64,000 bases of DNA from assembly GCF_001039475.1 (NCBI RefSeq), contig NZ_LELK01000001.1, positions 1,383,607 to 1,447,606 on the forward strand, in the 5' to 3' direction. Below are positions 16,324 through 25,009 of the stretch, in pieces (the first letter of the stretch is position 1; every line of letters starts with the position of its first letter). The translations under genes were made by a program, and so were the position numbers. Below the pieces are notes generated by a model. The model was not told the DNA's origin. It ran no database searches and saw nothing but the letters and a program-made list of their open reading frames with translations. This DNA comes from Guptibacillus hwajinpoensis (lineage in GTDB: Bacteria; Bacillota; Bacilli; Bacillales; Guptibacillaceae).

Positions 16324-17538
16324 TTATCTGTTAACACCCTCGATTTTTGAAAGAGGTTGACTGGACTTCTCTAAGTATGAAAGTGTTGCTTCTCCAAGCG
16401 TTTTTGCAGCAATTAACATCGCTTTTTCATCGATATCAAACAATTGATGATGGTGAGGATAAGTTGATTGTCTTTCTTCATTTCCAGACCCAGTTAGAAA
16501 GAACGTTCCTGGAACTTGTTGAAGGTAGTAAGCGACATCTTCACCAACCATTAAAGCTTCTGTCTCAACGACATCATTTACACCCTCTACATTTTTAGCA
16601 GCATCTTCAAGCATCATCGTTTCGGCTTCATGATTGACAACTGGAGGATAGCCACGTTGATAAGTAAACGAATAGTCCGCTCCAGCAGAAACACAAGCAC
16701 CCTTAATCATTTGTTCCATAAGTGTAACGATCTTCTCACGCACTTCCATATCAAACGTTCGTACTGTACCCTTTAGCGTTGCGGTTTCCGACAGAACGTT
16801 AAAAGCAGATCCTGAGTGGAATGACCCAACCGAGACGACTGCTGTTCTTGCGGGATTCACAAAGCGACTTACGATTTGTTGAAGGTTCGTAACAAGCCCA
16901 CTCGCAACAACAATTGAATCAATTGCTTCGTGTGGAATACCTCCGTGACCACCCTTGCCTTTAATAACAATTTCAAAAGAATCTGCTGCTGCCATGAATC
17001 TTCCAGATTTATATGCGATTGTTCCTGTTGGAAAGCCTGACCATAAATGTGTACCAAATAGTACGTCAACGCCGTCTAGACATCCGTCTTCTATCATTGG
17101 CTTTGCTCCACCAGGTGTAATTTCTTCAGCAAACTGATGGATAAAAACCACATTCCCAGTAAGTTTCTCTTTCTGTTCATGCATAGCCTTAGCTAGAAAC
17201 AATAACGTCGATGTATGACCATCATGTCCACAGGCATGCATCACACCAGGTACTGTTGATTTATAGGAGACGTCTTTCTCGTCATGAATCGGTAGAGCAT
17301 CGAAGTCCGCGCGTAAGGCAACTGTTTTACCTGCAAGTGCCCCCTTTAGTACCGCGACAACACCTCTTCCTCCGACTTCTGTTCTAACCTCCATACCAAG
17401 CTCATTATAGAATTTGGCAATTAACTTTGGAGTACGAACTTCTTCAAAAGATAACTCTGGATTTCTATGTAGATCTCTTCTAAGATCAACCATGTCAGGA
17501 TATAGCTCGTCTAACCTATCAAAAAGTGCTGTTTTCAT
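16324..17538 (-). CDS. M20 family amidohydrolase (peptidase M20D)
   Basis: A 404-residue metal-dependent amidohydrolase of the group that includes N-acyl-amino-acid and N-acetyl-diaminopimelate deacetylases. The metal-binding HACGHDGH is at residues 101-108, and a catalytic Glu pair sits in FAEEITPGGA. GHGGIPHEAIDS marks the dimerisation lid. The natural substrate cannot be decided from sequence. It precedes the GAF/PucR regulator gene, probably in one transcript. Confidence 0.9.
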   Translation of the reverse strand: MKTALFDRLDELYPDMVDLRRDLHRNPELSFEEVRTPKLIAKFYNELGMEVRTEVGGRGVVAVLKGALAGKTVALRADFDALPIHDEKDVSYKSTVPGVMHACGHDGHTSTLLFLAKAMHEQKEKLTGNVVFIHQFAEEITPGGAKPMIEDGCLDGVDVLFGTHLWSGFPTGTIAYKSGRFMAAADSFEIVIKGKGGHGGIPHEAIDSIVVASGLVTNLQQIVSRFVNPARTAVVSVGSFHSGSAFNVLSETATLKGTVRTFDMEVREKIVTLMEQMIKGACVSAGADYSFTYQRGYPPVVNHEAETMMLEDAAKNVEGVNDVVETEALMVGEDVAYYLQQVPGTFFLTGSGNEERQSTYPHHHQLFDIDEKAMLIAAKTLGEATLSYLEKSSQPLSKIEGVNR

Positions 17539-17762
17539 CTCTTATTCCCCTCTTCTGTATCTGTATTAAGAAACATTATACTAGTTTAGACTTTTTACGC
17601 TATGTGTATTTTAACAAAAATTCTGACTATATTATGTAGTTTATAACAAATCAGTTGTAAAAAATGGTGATTTAACATCAAAGAAACGAACGGACGACTG
17701 TTAGTTGCATAAACACGTTCTATTTTCTAAAATGGATTTGGACGATAAAGGAGGAAAAACGC

Positions 17763-18380
17763 ATGCGGATTTTACTACTAGGTGCGACTGGAAGAGTTGG
17801 AAGCGACATTCTTAAACTCGCTGTTGCAGATCATCACGAAATGAAGGTATTGGTGAGATCTCCGGAAAAGCTCGCTACAAGAGAAAAAGTCACTGTGATT
17901 GAAGGGAATGTTCTTGACGAACAGTCTTTGGAAGAAGCTGTGCAAGGTGTTGATGTCGTTGTTAGCGCGCTTAGTACTGATAAAACGACTACACTATCAG
18001 AAAGTATACCGATGCTCATAAGCACTATGGAGAAACATCAGATCAAACGAATCATTACAGTTGGGACTGCAGGTATTTTAAATAGTCGTACTGAACCAGC
18101 TCTATACAGATTCGAATCTTCAGAATCAAAAAGAAAAACGACCCGTGCCGCAGAAGAGCACCTGTCAGTTTACAAAAATCTTGTTGCAAGTGAACTAGAT
18201 TGGACAATTGTTTGTCCAACCTATTTGCCAGATGGTGATGCTGTCGGTGGGTACAGAATAAACGAAGATGTTCTTCCAGAGAATGGACGCGAAATTTCAG
18301 TAGGTGACACGGCAGACTTTGTTTATCGAACCTTAATGAATAACACACATCAAAAGAAACGAGTTGGGATTGCGTATTAA
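17763..18380 (+). CDS. NAD(P)-binding NmrA-like oxidoreductase
   Basis: A 205-residue atypical short-chain dehydrogenase. The nucleotide-binding GATGRVG is at residues 7-13, and DVVVSALSTDKTTT follows the fourth strand. It lacks the catalytic YxxxK of classical SDRs, as is common for NmrA-like proteins, so it may sense or use NAD(P)H on an unknown substrate. The ATG follows AAAGGAGG. Its stop codon abuts the stop of the convergent GerC gene. Confidence 0.85.
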   Translation: MRILLLGATGRVGSDILKLAVADHHEMKVLVRSPEKLATREKVTVIEGNVLDEQSLEEAVQGVDVVVSALSTDKTTTLSESIPMLISTMEKHQIKRIITVGTAGILNSRTEPALYRFESSESKRKTTRAAEEHLSVYKNLVASELDWTIVCPTYLPDGDAVGGYRINEDVLPENGREISVGDTADFVYRTLMNNTHQKKRVGIAY

Positions 18381-19487
18381 TCATTCAAGCATTCCTTTAT
18401 TTTGAAGAATGACACTAAACGTTACATTAATGGGGATCTTCTGAAAAAGATCCTCTTCTTTTATCTTCTTCCACTCTTGATATGTTAAAGAATTTCGTAC
18501 ATAACCTTTAATACCCAGACTGTCTGCCTTTTTTTCTTTTAATATTTCAATTAAACGAACTGCTTCATTCGATAAATATCCATCGATCAATTTCTGTACT
18601 TCATTGTTATCAGTTGAAGAATTCCCATTCATTTTTGTACCCGTATCCTCTAATAATGATCCTACCATCGAGACGTGGATATCAACTTGCTCAATTTCCG
18701 TTCCCTTTTTTTTCACTTTTGTTTCTGCTTTGCTATGATTATAGGTAAAGTAAAGAGTACGATAGCCAGTTTCTTGTGGAATCTTGATAACAAGATCGCT
18801 TTTTTTTACTTTACCCCTCATTAACAACAGTAGCTTCGATTCTTGTATCGTCAACTTTCCAACATATCGATCATCACGGAAAAGCGCTGCCCCTTTCACA
18901 ACAACTTCTCCATCTTCAATTCCAACTAACGGAGCTACAGGCTCAATACCATCGTCATGCATATCCCTAGAGAAATAATGAATATCTAAATATGGAATAT
19001 TGAACTGATCCGACTCTTTTCTCAACATTTTATCTACATAGTTCCCTGTACTTTCAGTTGGAATGGCTTCAAGAATGGCACTTGCTTCTCCTTCAGAAAT
19101 CACTACTTTTACTTGAGAACCAATCTCTTGATCTCGCTCAACGGAATGGATAATCTGATTAATTCCATCAGCTGCAAAATCTTCAGAGAAGATGAGAGAA
19201 CGTATTTGACCATTTACTATTTCTTGTTCTGTTTTAGCTGCTAACTTTCGTTCGGCATCTTTCTTTGAAAAGGCGATCGTATCAATCGTAGTCTCTTTAC
19301 GATTTGACTCTTCCGTAATGCTAGGAAATGTCGAAGTGACGAGCATATTCCCTTCAACTGAATCGGTAGCCTTATCGAAACACATGACGCTCATCAATCC
19401 TAACGTTTCAATGATTTTTTGATCATTGCATCCAACGAGTAGAAAAACCAAAGAAAATACAATAACTAAACGTTTAAGATTACGCAC
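18381..19487 (-). CDS. spore germination lipoprotein, Ger(x)C family
   Basis: The C subunit of a germinant receptor. The 368-residue protein has a signal peptide ending in the lipobox LLVGC and would be anchored at the outer face of the spore inner membrane. The family pattern is seen in DLVIKIPQETGYRTLYFTYN and the C-terminal INVTFSVILQNKGML. I place the start at the GTG (VRNLKRLVIVFS) behind GGGGAGATCACC; the upstream reading overlaps GerB without an RBS. It overlaps gerB by 8 bases, so the three subunits are co-translated. Confidence 0.88.
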   Translation of the reverse strand: MRNLKRLVIVFSLVFLLVGCNDQKIIETLGLMSVMCFDKATDSVEGNMLVTSTFPSITEESNRKETTIDTIAFSKKDAERKLAAKTEQEIVNGQIRSLIFSEDFAADGINQIIHSVERDQEIGSQVKVVISEGEASAILEAIPTESTGNYVDKMLRKESDQFNIPYLDIHYFSRDMHDDGIEPVAPLVGIEDGEVVVKGAALFRDDRYVGKLTIQESKLLLLMRGKVKKSDLVIKIPQETGYRTLYFTYNHSKAETKVKKKGTEIEQVDIHVSMVGSLLEDTGTKMNGNSSTDNNEVQKLIDGYLSNEAVRLIEILKEKKADSLGIKGYVRNSLTYQEWKKIKEEDLFQKIPINVTFSVILQNKGMLE

Positions 19488-20571
19488 GGTGATCTCCCCT
19501 GTAAGTTCGAATTCCAATAACAATCAGTAAGATTATAGGCAACCCAACAGCAAGGCCAGCCGCTACAAACCCTACTATGAGAAGCCAGTTTCCGACATCA
19601 GCCATCACATTAACTTTTAACGAGAGAAGCATACCGGTAACAATCAAGATGACTAGTGATTGCTTTCGAGATAATTTAGGTATAGCTCTCTCAAGCAAAA
19701 GACAGGATGCCCATATATACAGCACTAAAGTTACGAGTATCTTCATGAGAAAAAGATTAAAGACGAAACTCTCGATTCGTTCAATCAGCTCAATCTCAAC
19801 ATATGCAATAAGATTAAGGACTGGATAACTTGTTATTTTAAGCTGGTCTAATGAGAAGTAAAGATAAGACATAAAGCATGTTGAAGCATACACAATAGTA
19901 GTAATCAGGTGTCCGTAGTAAACACTGTGAAACCATTTTGGCTTTGATTGATCAACGTATGGAAAAAGGAATAGAACGAGTTCAAAACCCAGAAATCCTG
20001 TATACACTTGAATGATGCCTTCAACTGCGTTTTTACCTTCTTTAAATATGAACGGTGTTAATCTCAAAAAGGATGTGTGTGGAATATGGTAAATCATTAG
20101 CAATGTCATCCAAATGGTTAGGATAAAAAAGATATTCGTTGCTTTGGATATGGTATAGACATCTTTCATTCCAAGATAGAAAGTTAATACCATAAGAATC
20201 ACTATTAGCATGCTAGAGTTTGTATTCTGCAAACTTAGAACCTGAGTGATTAAAATGAAATCCTTACTAACTAGGATTGCAAGTAATGACCAGGTGACTG
20301 CCAGAAGCATATAAAACGGAAGCATCACTTTTACTGAAATCAGGCCTTCCATAATCTCAAAAACGTTTTCTCCAATCCTAAATCGTATAACGAGCGATAT
20401 GAGTAGAATGTTAATGATTACAATAAAAGAAACAATTAATACCATGATCCATCCGTTTGTCCCAAAGTTAACAGCTAACATTCTTGGCAATTTATATAGC
20501 GTAACGCCTGATTGAATCATATAAATGAGGATTGCAAGGTGGAAAGGTGCAATTTTCTCAGACATCAGCAT
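19480..20571 (-). CDS. spore germination permease, GerB (GerAB) family
   Basis: The 363-residue B subunit, an APC-superfamily membrane protein with about ten helices. It is thought to bind the germinant in the spore inner membrane. Recognisable parts include GVTLYKLPRMLA near the N-terminus and the conserved EGIIQVYTGFLGFELVLF. It starts 10 bp after gerA and ends inside gerC. Forespore expression is expected for the family; no promoter is assigned here. Confidence 0.9.
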   Translation of the reverse strand: MLMSEKIAPFHLAILIYMIQSGVTLYKLPRMLAVNFGTNGWIMVLIVSFIVIINILLISLVIRFRIGENVFEIMEGLISVKVMLPFYMLLAVTWSLLAILVSKDFILITQVLSLQNTNSSMLIVILMVLTFYLGMKDVYTISKATNIFFILTIWMTLLMIYHIPHTSFLRLTPFIFKEGKNAVEGIIQVYTGFLGFELVLFLFPYVDQSKPKWFHSVYYGHLITTIVYASTCFMSYLYFSLDQLKITSYPVLNLIAYVEIELIERIESFVFNLFLMKILVTLVLYIWASCLLLERAIPKLSRKQSLVILIVTGMLLSLKVNVMADVGNWLLIVGFVAAGLAVGLPIILLIVIGIRTYRGDHRA

Positions 20572-20580
20572 CCCACATAT

Positions 20581-22059
20581 TCAATCATTCCTTTGTTTAC
20601 TTTTGTTCGAGCTTCTTGCCATAGTCGGTCTCGTCTTCATCATTTTATATGGTGCTCTTAGCAGGAAATCTTTCCAATCTTTAGGAAAGAATGGTGATAA
20701 TGGTGACATATAAGGAGCCCCTACGCTCGTAAGACTACTTAAATGAATCACAAGAATCGTAATACCAATCATAATGCCCAGATTACCAAGCAATCCTGCA
20801 AGTAAAATGAGACCAAATCGGCCCAGTCTAATACTTGCACTCATAACATAGCTCGGAACAACAAAGGAAGCGATGGCTGAGATCGCAACAACAATGATTA
20901 GGACATTACTTGTAATCCCCGCTTGTACAGCAGCTTGACCGATAACGATACCGCCTACAATACCGATTGTTTGTCCAACCTTTGTTGGCAATCTTGCTCC
21001 AGCTTCTCTTAGAAACTCAATCGTCATTTCCATTAAGAACGCTTCATAGATAGGATTAAAGGGAACTTTACTCCTCGAAACTGCAAGAGTTGTTAACAGT
21101 GATTCCGGAATCATTTCGTAGTGAAAGGTTGTTACTGAAACATACAAAGCTGTAAAAGCAATCGTTATAATGAATGCTCCAAATCGCAATAATCTGGTAG
21201 CTGTCCCTGTAAGCCACCTCTGATAATAGTCATCTCCAGTTTCAAAGAAATCGAAGAAACTAGAAGGAGCTATAATGATCGCAGGACTCCCTTCAAGTAT
21301 GATAATAATTTTCCCTTCAACAAGCCCTGCTGCTATTGAATCTGGCCTTTCCCTTGTGATGAATTGCGGAAATAACGAATGTGGTTGATCTTCGATAAGC
21401 TGAGAGAGCATATGAGCATCATAAACGGCATCTATCTCAATCTTTTCAATACGATGTGTTAATTCTGTTACGAGTTCGTCATTTGCAATTCCTTTAACAT
21501 AGAGTAAGAATGCATTTGTCTTTGTTACTTCTCCAACAGGAAGCTTGTTTACTTTAAGACGACTGGTTCTCACTCGCCTTCGAATCATTGAAAGATTCGT
21601 TTCTCCACTCTCAATAAATCCTTCATGAGGACCGGTTATCGCCGTTTCTGTTTCAGAAGGCTGAATGTTTCGCTTCTCTCCGCCAGCAACGTTTGCAAGA
21701 AAGACACGTTCTTTATCAAAAATAGCTGTCTCCCCATCCAGAATGCCGTCTATGACTTCTTTTAAATCCGCTACCGGTTTATAAAACGAACGCTTTAATA
21801 AAGAACTTAATTCTTCCTTCGTAACATGATAAAAGGGGTCAAGTATTTCTGACTGAAAACGATCTTTGTCTACTAGATGATTAAAGTAAATCAAGTTTAC
21901 TTGAAGTTCTGGAAAATGAATATCCTCACGATCAGAGCATCCTTCTAATTCATTTACTACTTGCTCGTACAATGATAATTCTAACGATGGCTCACTATGC
22001 TGTTGATCATTTAATTCCTTCAGTTTCTTTATTAACTTCTTTGGTTTACGCCTTATCAT
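20581..22059 (-). CDS. spore germination protein, GerA (GerAA) family
   Basis: The 492-residue A subunit. A soluble N-terminal half (residues 1-270) is followed by about five membrane helices. Family motifs are FITRERPDSIAAGLVEGKI, VPFNPIYEAFLMEMTIEFLREA and RLPTKVGQTIGIVGGIVIG. With the B and C subunits it forms one receptor; the germinant cannot be predicted. I use the ATG preceded by GGAGG (MIRRKPKK) rather than an ATG 23 codons upstream with no RBS. Confidence 0.92.
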   Translation of the reverse strand: MIRRKPKKLIKKLKELNDQQHSEPSLELSLYEQVVNELEGCSDREDIHFPELQVNLIYFNHLVDKDRFQSEILDPFYHVTKEELSSLLKRSFYKPVADLKEVIDGILDGETAIFDKERVFLANVAGGEKRNIQPSETETAITGPHEGFIESGETNLSMIRRRVRTSRLKVNKLPVGEVTKTNAFLLYVKGIANDELVTELTHRIEKIEIDAVYDAHMLSQLIEDQPHSLFPQFITRERPDSIAAGLVEGKIIIILEGSPAIIIAPSSFFDFFETGDDYYQRWLTGTATRLLRFGAFIITIAFTALYVSVTTFHYEMIPESLLTTLAVSRSKVPFNPIYEAFLMEMTIEFLREAGARLPTKVGQTIGIVGGIVIGQAAVQAGITSNVLIIVVAISAIASFVVPSYVMSASIRLGRFGLILLAGLLGNLGIMIGITILVIHLSSLTSVGAPYMSPLSPFFPKDWKDFLLRAPYKMMKTRPTMARSSNKSKQRND

Positions 22060-22130
22060 AACAGCAGCCTCCAACGTTATAATAAGGTTAGCTTTTGAAA
22101 GATTCTCTCCATTTATTCCTTTAAACAAAC

Positions 22131-22165
22131 AAAAAAAGGAAACGGGTCATCACCCATTTCCTTTT
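22131..22165 (-). terminator. terminator of deoD
   Basis: GGAAACGGGT and ACCCATTTCC pair around CATC; on the minus strand the stem is followed by a seven-base T-run. Confidence 0.88.
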
Positions 22166-22178
22166 CGAACTGAACATA

Positions 22179-22889
22179 TTATTTCTGTTTAAGTGCTGCT
22201 TCAAGCGCGATAACCATCATTTCTTTAAAGGTAGACTGACGCTCTTCTGAAGTTGTTTCTTCTCCAGTTACGATATGATCACTTACTGTAAGAACAGTTA
22301 ATGCATTTACACCGTACTTAGCAGCGATTGTGTATAGCGCTGATGTTTCCATCTCCACTCCAAGTACTTGATAGTCAGCTAATTGCTGGAATATTTCCGG
22401 ATTATCACGATAGAACGAATCGCTTGTGAAAACATTCCCAACGTGAACGCTCATCTCTTTCTCAGTTGCTACATCGTAAGCGCTCTTAAGTAAATTAAAA
22501 TCAGCAGTAGGTGCAAAGTCCATCCCATTAAACTGAAGGCGATTAACACCTGAATCAGATGTTGCACTCATAGCCAAGATCACGTCTCTTACCTTCACTT
22601 CTTTCTTTAACGCTCCGCATGTACCAACACGAATTAAATTCTTAACACCATAGCTTTGAATCAACTCATTTACATAGATTGAAATAGATGGAACACCCAT
22701 CCCCGTTCCTTGAACTGAGATTCTTTCGCCTTTATATGTACCCGTATAGCCGAGCATCCCTCTTACCTCGTTATAGCAAATAACGTCTTCTAGAAACGTC
22801 TCAGCAATATATTTCGCCCGTAGTGGATCTCCTGGTAAAAGAATTGTTTCGGCGATATCGCCCTGTTTAGCTCCAATATGTACACTCAT
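22179..22889 (-). CDS. deoD: purine-nucleoside phosphorylase DeoD type
   Basis: A 236-residue hexameric phosphorylase that splits purine nucleosides to base and (deoxy)ribose 1-phosphate. Phosphate-binding LPGDPLRAK is near residue 19, GTCGALKK is near residue 89, and the nucleoside-binding EMETSALY and catalytic Asp in TVSDH follow. The ATG lies behind AAGGAGG. It is monocistronic, with a terminator just after the stop. Confidence 0.96.
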   Translation of the reverse strand: MSVHIGAKQGDIAETILLPGDPLRAKYIAETFLEDVICYNEVRGMLGYTGTYKGERISVQGTGMGVPSISIYVNELIQSYGVKNLIRVGTCGALKKEVKVRDVILAMSATSDSGVNRLQFNGMDFAPTADFNLLKSAYDVATEKEMSVHVGNVFTSDSFYRDNPEIFQQLADYQVLGVEMETSALYTIAAKYGVNALTVLTVSDHIVTGEETTSEERQSTFKEMMVIALEAALKQK

Positions 22890-23053
22890 TTAATTACCTC
22901 CTTAAATAATGCGCTCACTATCAAAAGTAGCATAAGATGCGTTGAACTTCCACATGCAATGCACCTTGATTATACTTTTCCTTAAAAAACTTGCAATATA
23001 CTATGTGAATCGTTGTTTATCATATATACATTGTTACTAAATGAGTGGGTTAA

Positions 23054-23240
23054 TTTCCGCTCCAGGGTGCTCGCTTTCCGCGGGGCGGGCGGTGAGCCTC
23101 CTCGTCGCTAACGCTCCTGTGGGGTCTCACCTGTCCCGCTCATCCCGCAGGAGTCGAGCATCCTTCCGCTCCAATCACTAAGTGTGGTTTTTTTCAATAT
23201 TTGTATCAAAAGAAACAATCTTTTAGAAAAGAGCCTTTAT
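23054..23240 (+). repeat. GC-rich palindromic repeat (TTCCGCTCC family), full copy
   Basis: The core at 23054-23175 is bounded by direct copies of TTCCGCTCC and holds inverted arms (GGTGCTCGC versus GAGCATCC, plus an inner GGGTCTCACC hairpin). An AT-rich tail (AAGTGTGGTTTTT ... AACAATCTTTTAGAAAAGAG) follows and is also shared by the other copies. It fills the gap between deoD and the DUF420 gene. Related copies are at 29773, 42672, 47015, 57250 and 63148. Confidence 0.92.
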
Positions 23241-23264
23241 AATGTTTACGAAAAGAGCCTACAT

Positions 23265-23301
23265 AAAAAAAGAGGAAGAGACGTGCGGTCTCTTCCTCTT
23301 C
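23265..23301 (-). terminator. terminator of the DUF420 gene
   Basis: AGAGGAAGAGAC pairs with GTCTCTTCCTCT; the run of As on the left gives Ts on the minus strand. Confidence 0.87.
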
Positions 23302-23312
23302 TAATAAGTGAA

Positions 23313-23843
23313 TTAATAGTAAGGAGATATCATTAAATAAACAACAACGCCTGTTAAGCTTACATAAAGCCAGATAGGCATCGTCCATCGCGCAATCTTA
23401 CGGTGCTTTGCTACTTGCATATTAAGACCACGAGTAACCGTTATAAGTGCAAGCGGTACAATAGCAGCAGCCAAAATAATATGTGAAATAAGAATAAAGA
23501 AATAGATCGGAACAATAAGCCCTTCTCCACCAAATGAGGTTGATTCTGACAGACCATGGTAAGTCACGTAAGAAACAAGGAATAATGCCGTAGTGGTAAA
23601 CGCTGCAAAAATAAACCGCTTATGCAGTTTAATGTTTTTCTGCTTAACGAAAATAAGAGCAGCTACAAGAAAGACAAACGTAAAGCTATTAAATACAGCA
23701 TTAAGAAGTGGGAGCAATGTGATGTCGAAACCTACGTCCCCGCTATATTCAGGTAAAAAGAATAAAATTACTACTAATACATTTACGGCAATAGAAAGCC
23801 CGACAATCCAAGGTGTATAATTACGTTGTTTTACATCAGTCAT
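23313..23843 (-). CDS. yozB: DUF420 membrane protein (YozB/CtaM-like)
   Basis: A 176-residue protein with five predicted helices and conserved histidines in the pattern of DUF420 (KLHKRFIFAAFTTTALFLVSY, ISHIILAAAIVPLAL, AKHRKIARWTMPIWLYVS). The staphylococcal homologue CtaM is needed for heme-copper oxidase assembly, so a role in respiratory oxidase biogenesis is likely but not shown by context here. It is monocistronic with its own terminator. Confidence 0.87.
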   Translation of the reverse strand: MTDVKQRNYTPWIVGLSIAVNVLVVILFFLPEYSGDVGFDITLLPLLNAVFNSFTFVFLVAALIFVKQKNIKLHKRFIFAAFTTTALFLVSYVTYHGLSESTSFGGEGLIVPIYFFILISHIILAAAIVPLALITVTRGLNMQVAKHRKIARWTMPIWLYVSLTGVVVYLMISPYY

Positions 23844-23969
23844 AACATTCTTCTCCTTATAAGATAATCTACCTTTAAGAATAAGAAAGATTGATTAATT
23901 GAGCAACCAATGAGACACATCCATATGTTAAAAATCTCAGGCGGTGACACGTTTTGTTCACAGATTCAC

Positions 23970-24602
23970 TTATGGAGTCCATTGGTCATGAACAATTCCT
24001 GTTAAATAGGGTTCTCCTTTATAGCTTGTAAAAACAAGCTTTAAACTCTTCCAGTCCATCCCTTCAAATTCATCAGACCCTGGCACAAAAAACTCGACAT
24101 AGTTACTATCAGGGAATGCTTCTGTTACGTTCTGAATACTGTTTGTTTCCTTATAGTAGTCGTTATATGTTACAAAGTCAGTTTCAATGAAAGCAACATC
24201 GTACACATAGGTTTTATAATAATCCTCTGGTTCTAAACGGATGGGATCACCCTTCCCTGCCTCTGTTCCCCATTCAATCTGCTTTTTGCTACTTAAAAGA
24301 TCCTTCAATTGGTCGGGCATGAACACTTGTGCTCGTTTCTTATCAACTGTTCCATAAGGAGAGAATAAAAGTCCCTTTTTAGGATGCACAAATTCTCCAA
24401 GGTCAGTCATTTCTCTGTTTTCTAAAGTTTTCATTACGTCATATGCTTTCTCCATCACTATAATCTGCTCATCGAATGTTACTTGAGGTACATCAGTCAC
24501 TGGTTGATTATCTACTTCGGCACAGCCTATTAGCAAACCAAAGAACAAGCAAATGACCACTTTTCGATGAATCAATTCCTTCACTCCCCAATCGTTTATC
24601 AT
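23970..24602 (-). CDS. putative lipoprotein of unknown function
   Basis: A 210-residue secreted protein with a short signal peptide ending in FGLLIGC, a plausible lipobox. The rest is acidic and has no motif I can name. Parts such as DLGEFVHPKKGLLFSPYGTV and the C-terminal LVFTSYKGEPYLTGIVHDQW resemble small extracellular proteins of Bacillus. The start is uncertain: the ATG at 24602 has only a weak AGGTAG upstream, and a GTG six codons later is possible. Confidence 0.7.
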   Translation of the reverse strand: MINDWGVKELIHRKVVICLFFGLLIGCAEVDNQPVTDVPQVTFDEQIIVMEKAYDVMKTLENREMTDLGEFVHPKKGLLFSPYGTVDKKRAQVFMPDQLKDLLSSKKQIEWGTEAGKGDPIRLEPEDYYKTYVYDVAFIETDFVTYNDYYKETNSIQNVTEAFPDSNYVEFFVPGSDEFEGMDWKSLKLVFTSYKGEPYLTGIVHDQWTP

Positions 24603-24818
24603 CTATCTACCTAATATATTCGTCTTTATTTTTATTAACCATTCGTATTGAGTGAATAATTTTTAAATTATATTGATCCCTAAGGTACAATGATGGTATC
24701 GCTTACAGTTGACGATACCTAGACATAATAGTCCATTCGCTTTCAGTTTCTCAATCTCACAATTTGATTTTAATGCTAAAAAGCTATAAAATTTTTACTT
24801 GGGAACCTGTTAACAGAA

Positions 24819-24846
24819 TTGTTACAGGATCAACGTTTATTATAAT
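24819..24846 (+). promoter_or_regulatory. predicted sigma-A promoter of zwf
   Basis: TTGTTA (24819-24824) is followed after 16 bases by a perfect TATAAT (24841-24846). Transcription would start near 24853, leaving a leader of about 155 bases. Confidence 0.6.
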
Positions 24847-24847
24847 A

Positions 24848-24991
24848 ATGGTCTTAACAATAATCAGACCATCCTAGCAACTTATGCTAGGGCCGATCAT
24901 GCTAAGCTACATATTTATACTATAAGCATGATGAATGACAGGGAATTTTACTGTTCCGCCCAATACGTTCCCTATGGAACAGCAATAATGA
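24848..24991 (+). promoter_or_regulatory. operator-like palindrome and structured zwf leader
   Basis: ATGGTCT (24848-24854) and AGACCAT (24866-24872) form an inverted repeat over the predicted start of transcription. A hairpin CCTAGCA/TGCTAGG (24873-24891) follows, then arms ATCATGCT/AGCATGAT (about 24896-24932). Last comes a region where AGGGAA can pair with TTCCCT and CTGTTCC with GGAACAG. The last two pairings overlap and exclude each other. I do not recognise a known riboswitch. Confidence 0.55.
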
Positions 24992-25009
24992 AAAAGTGAG
25001 GTCACAAAG

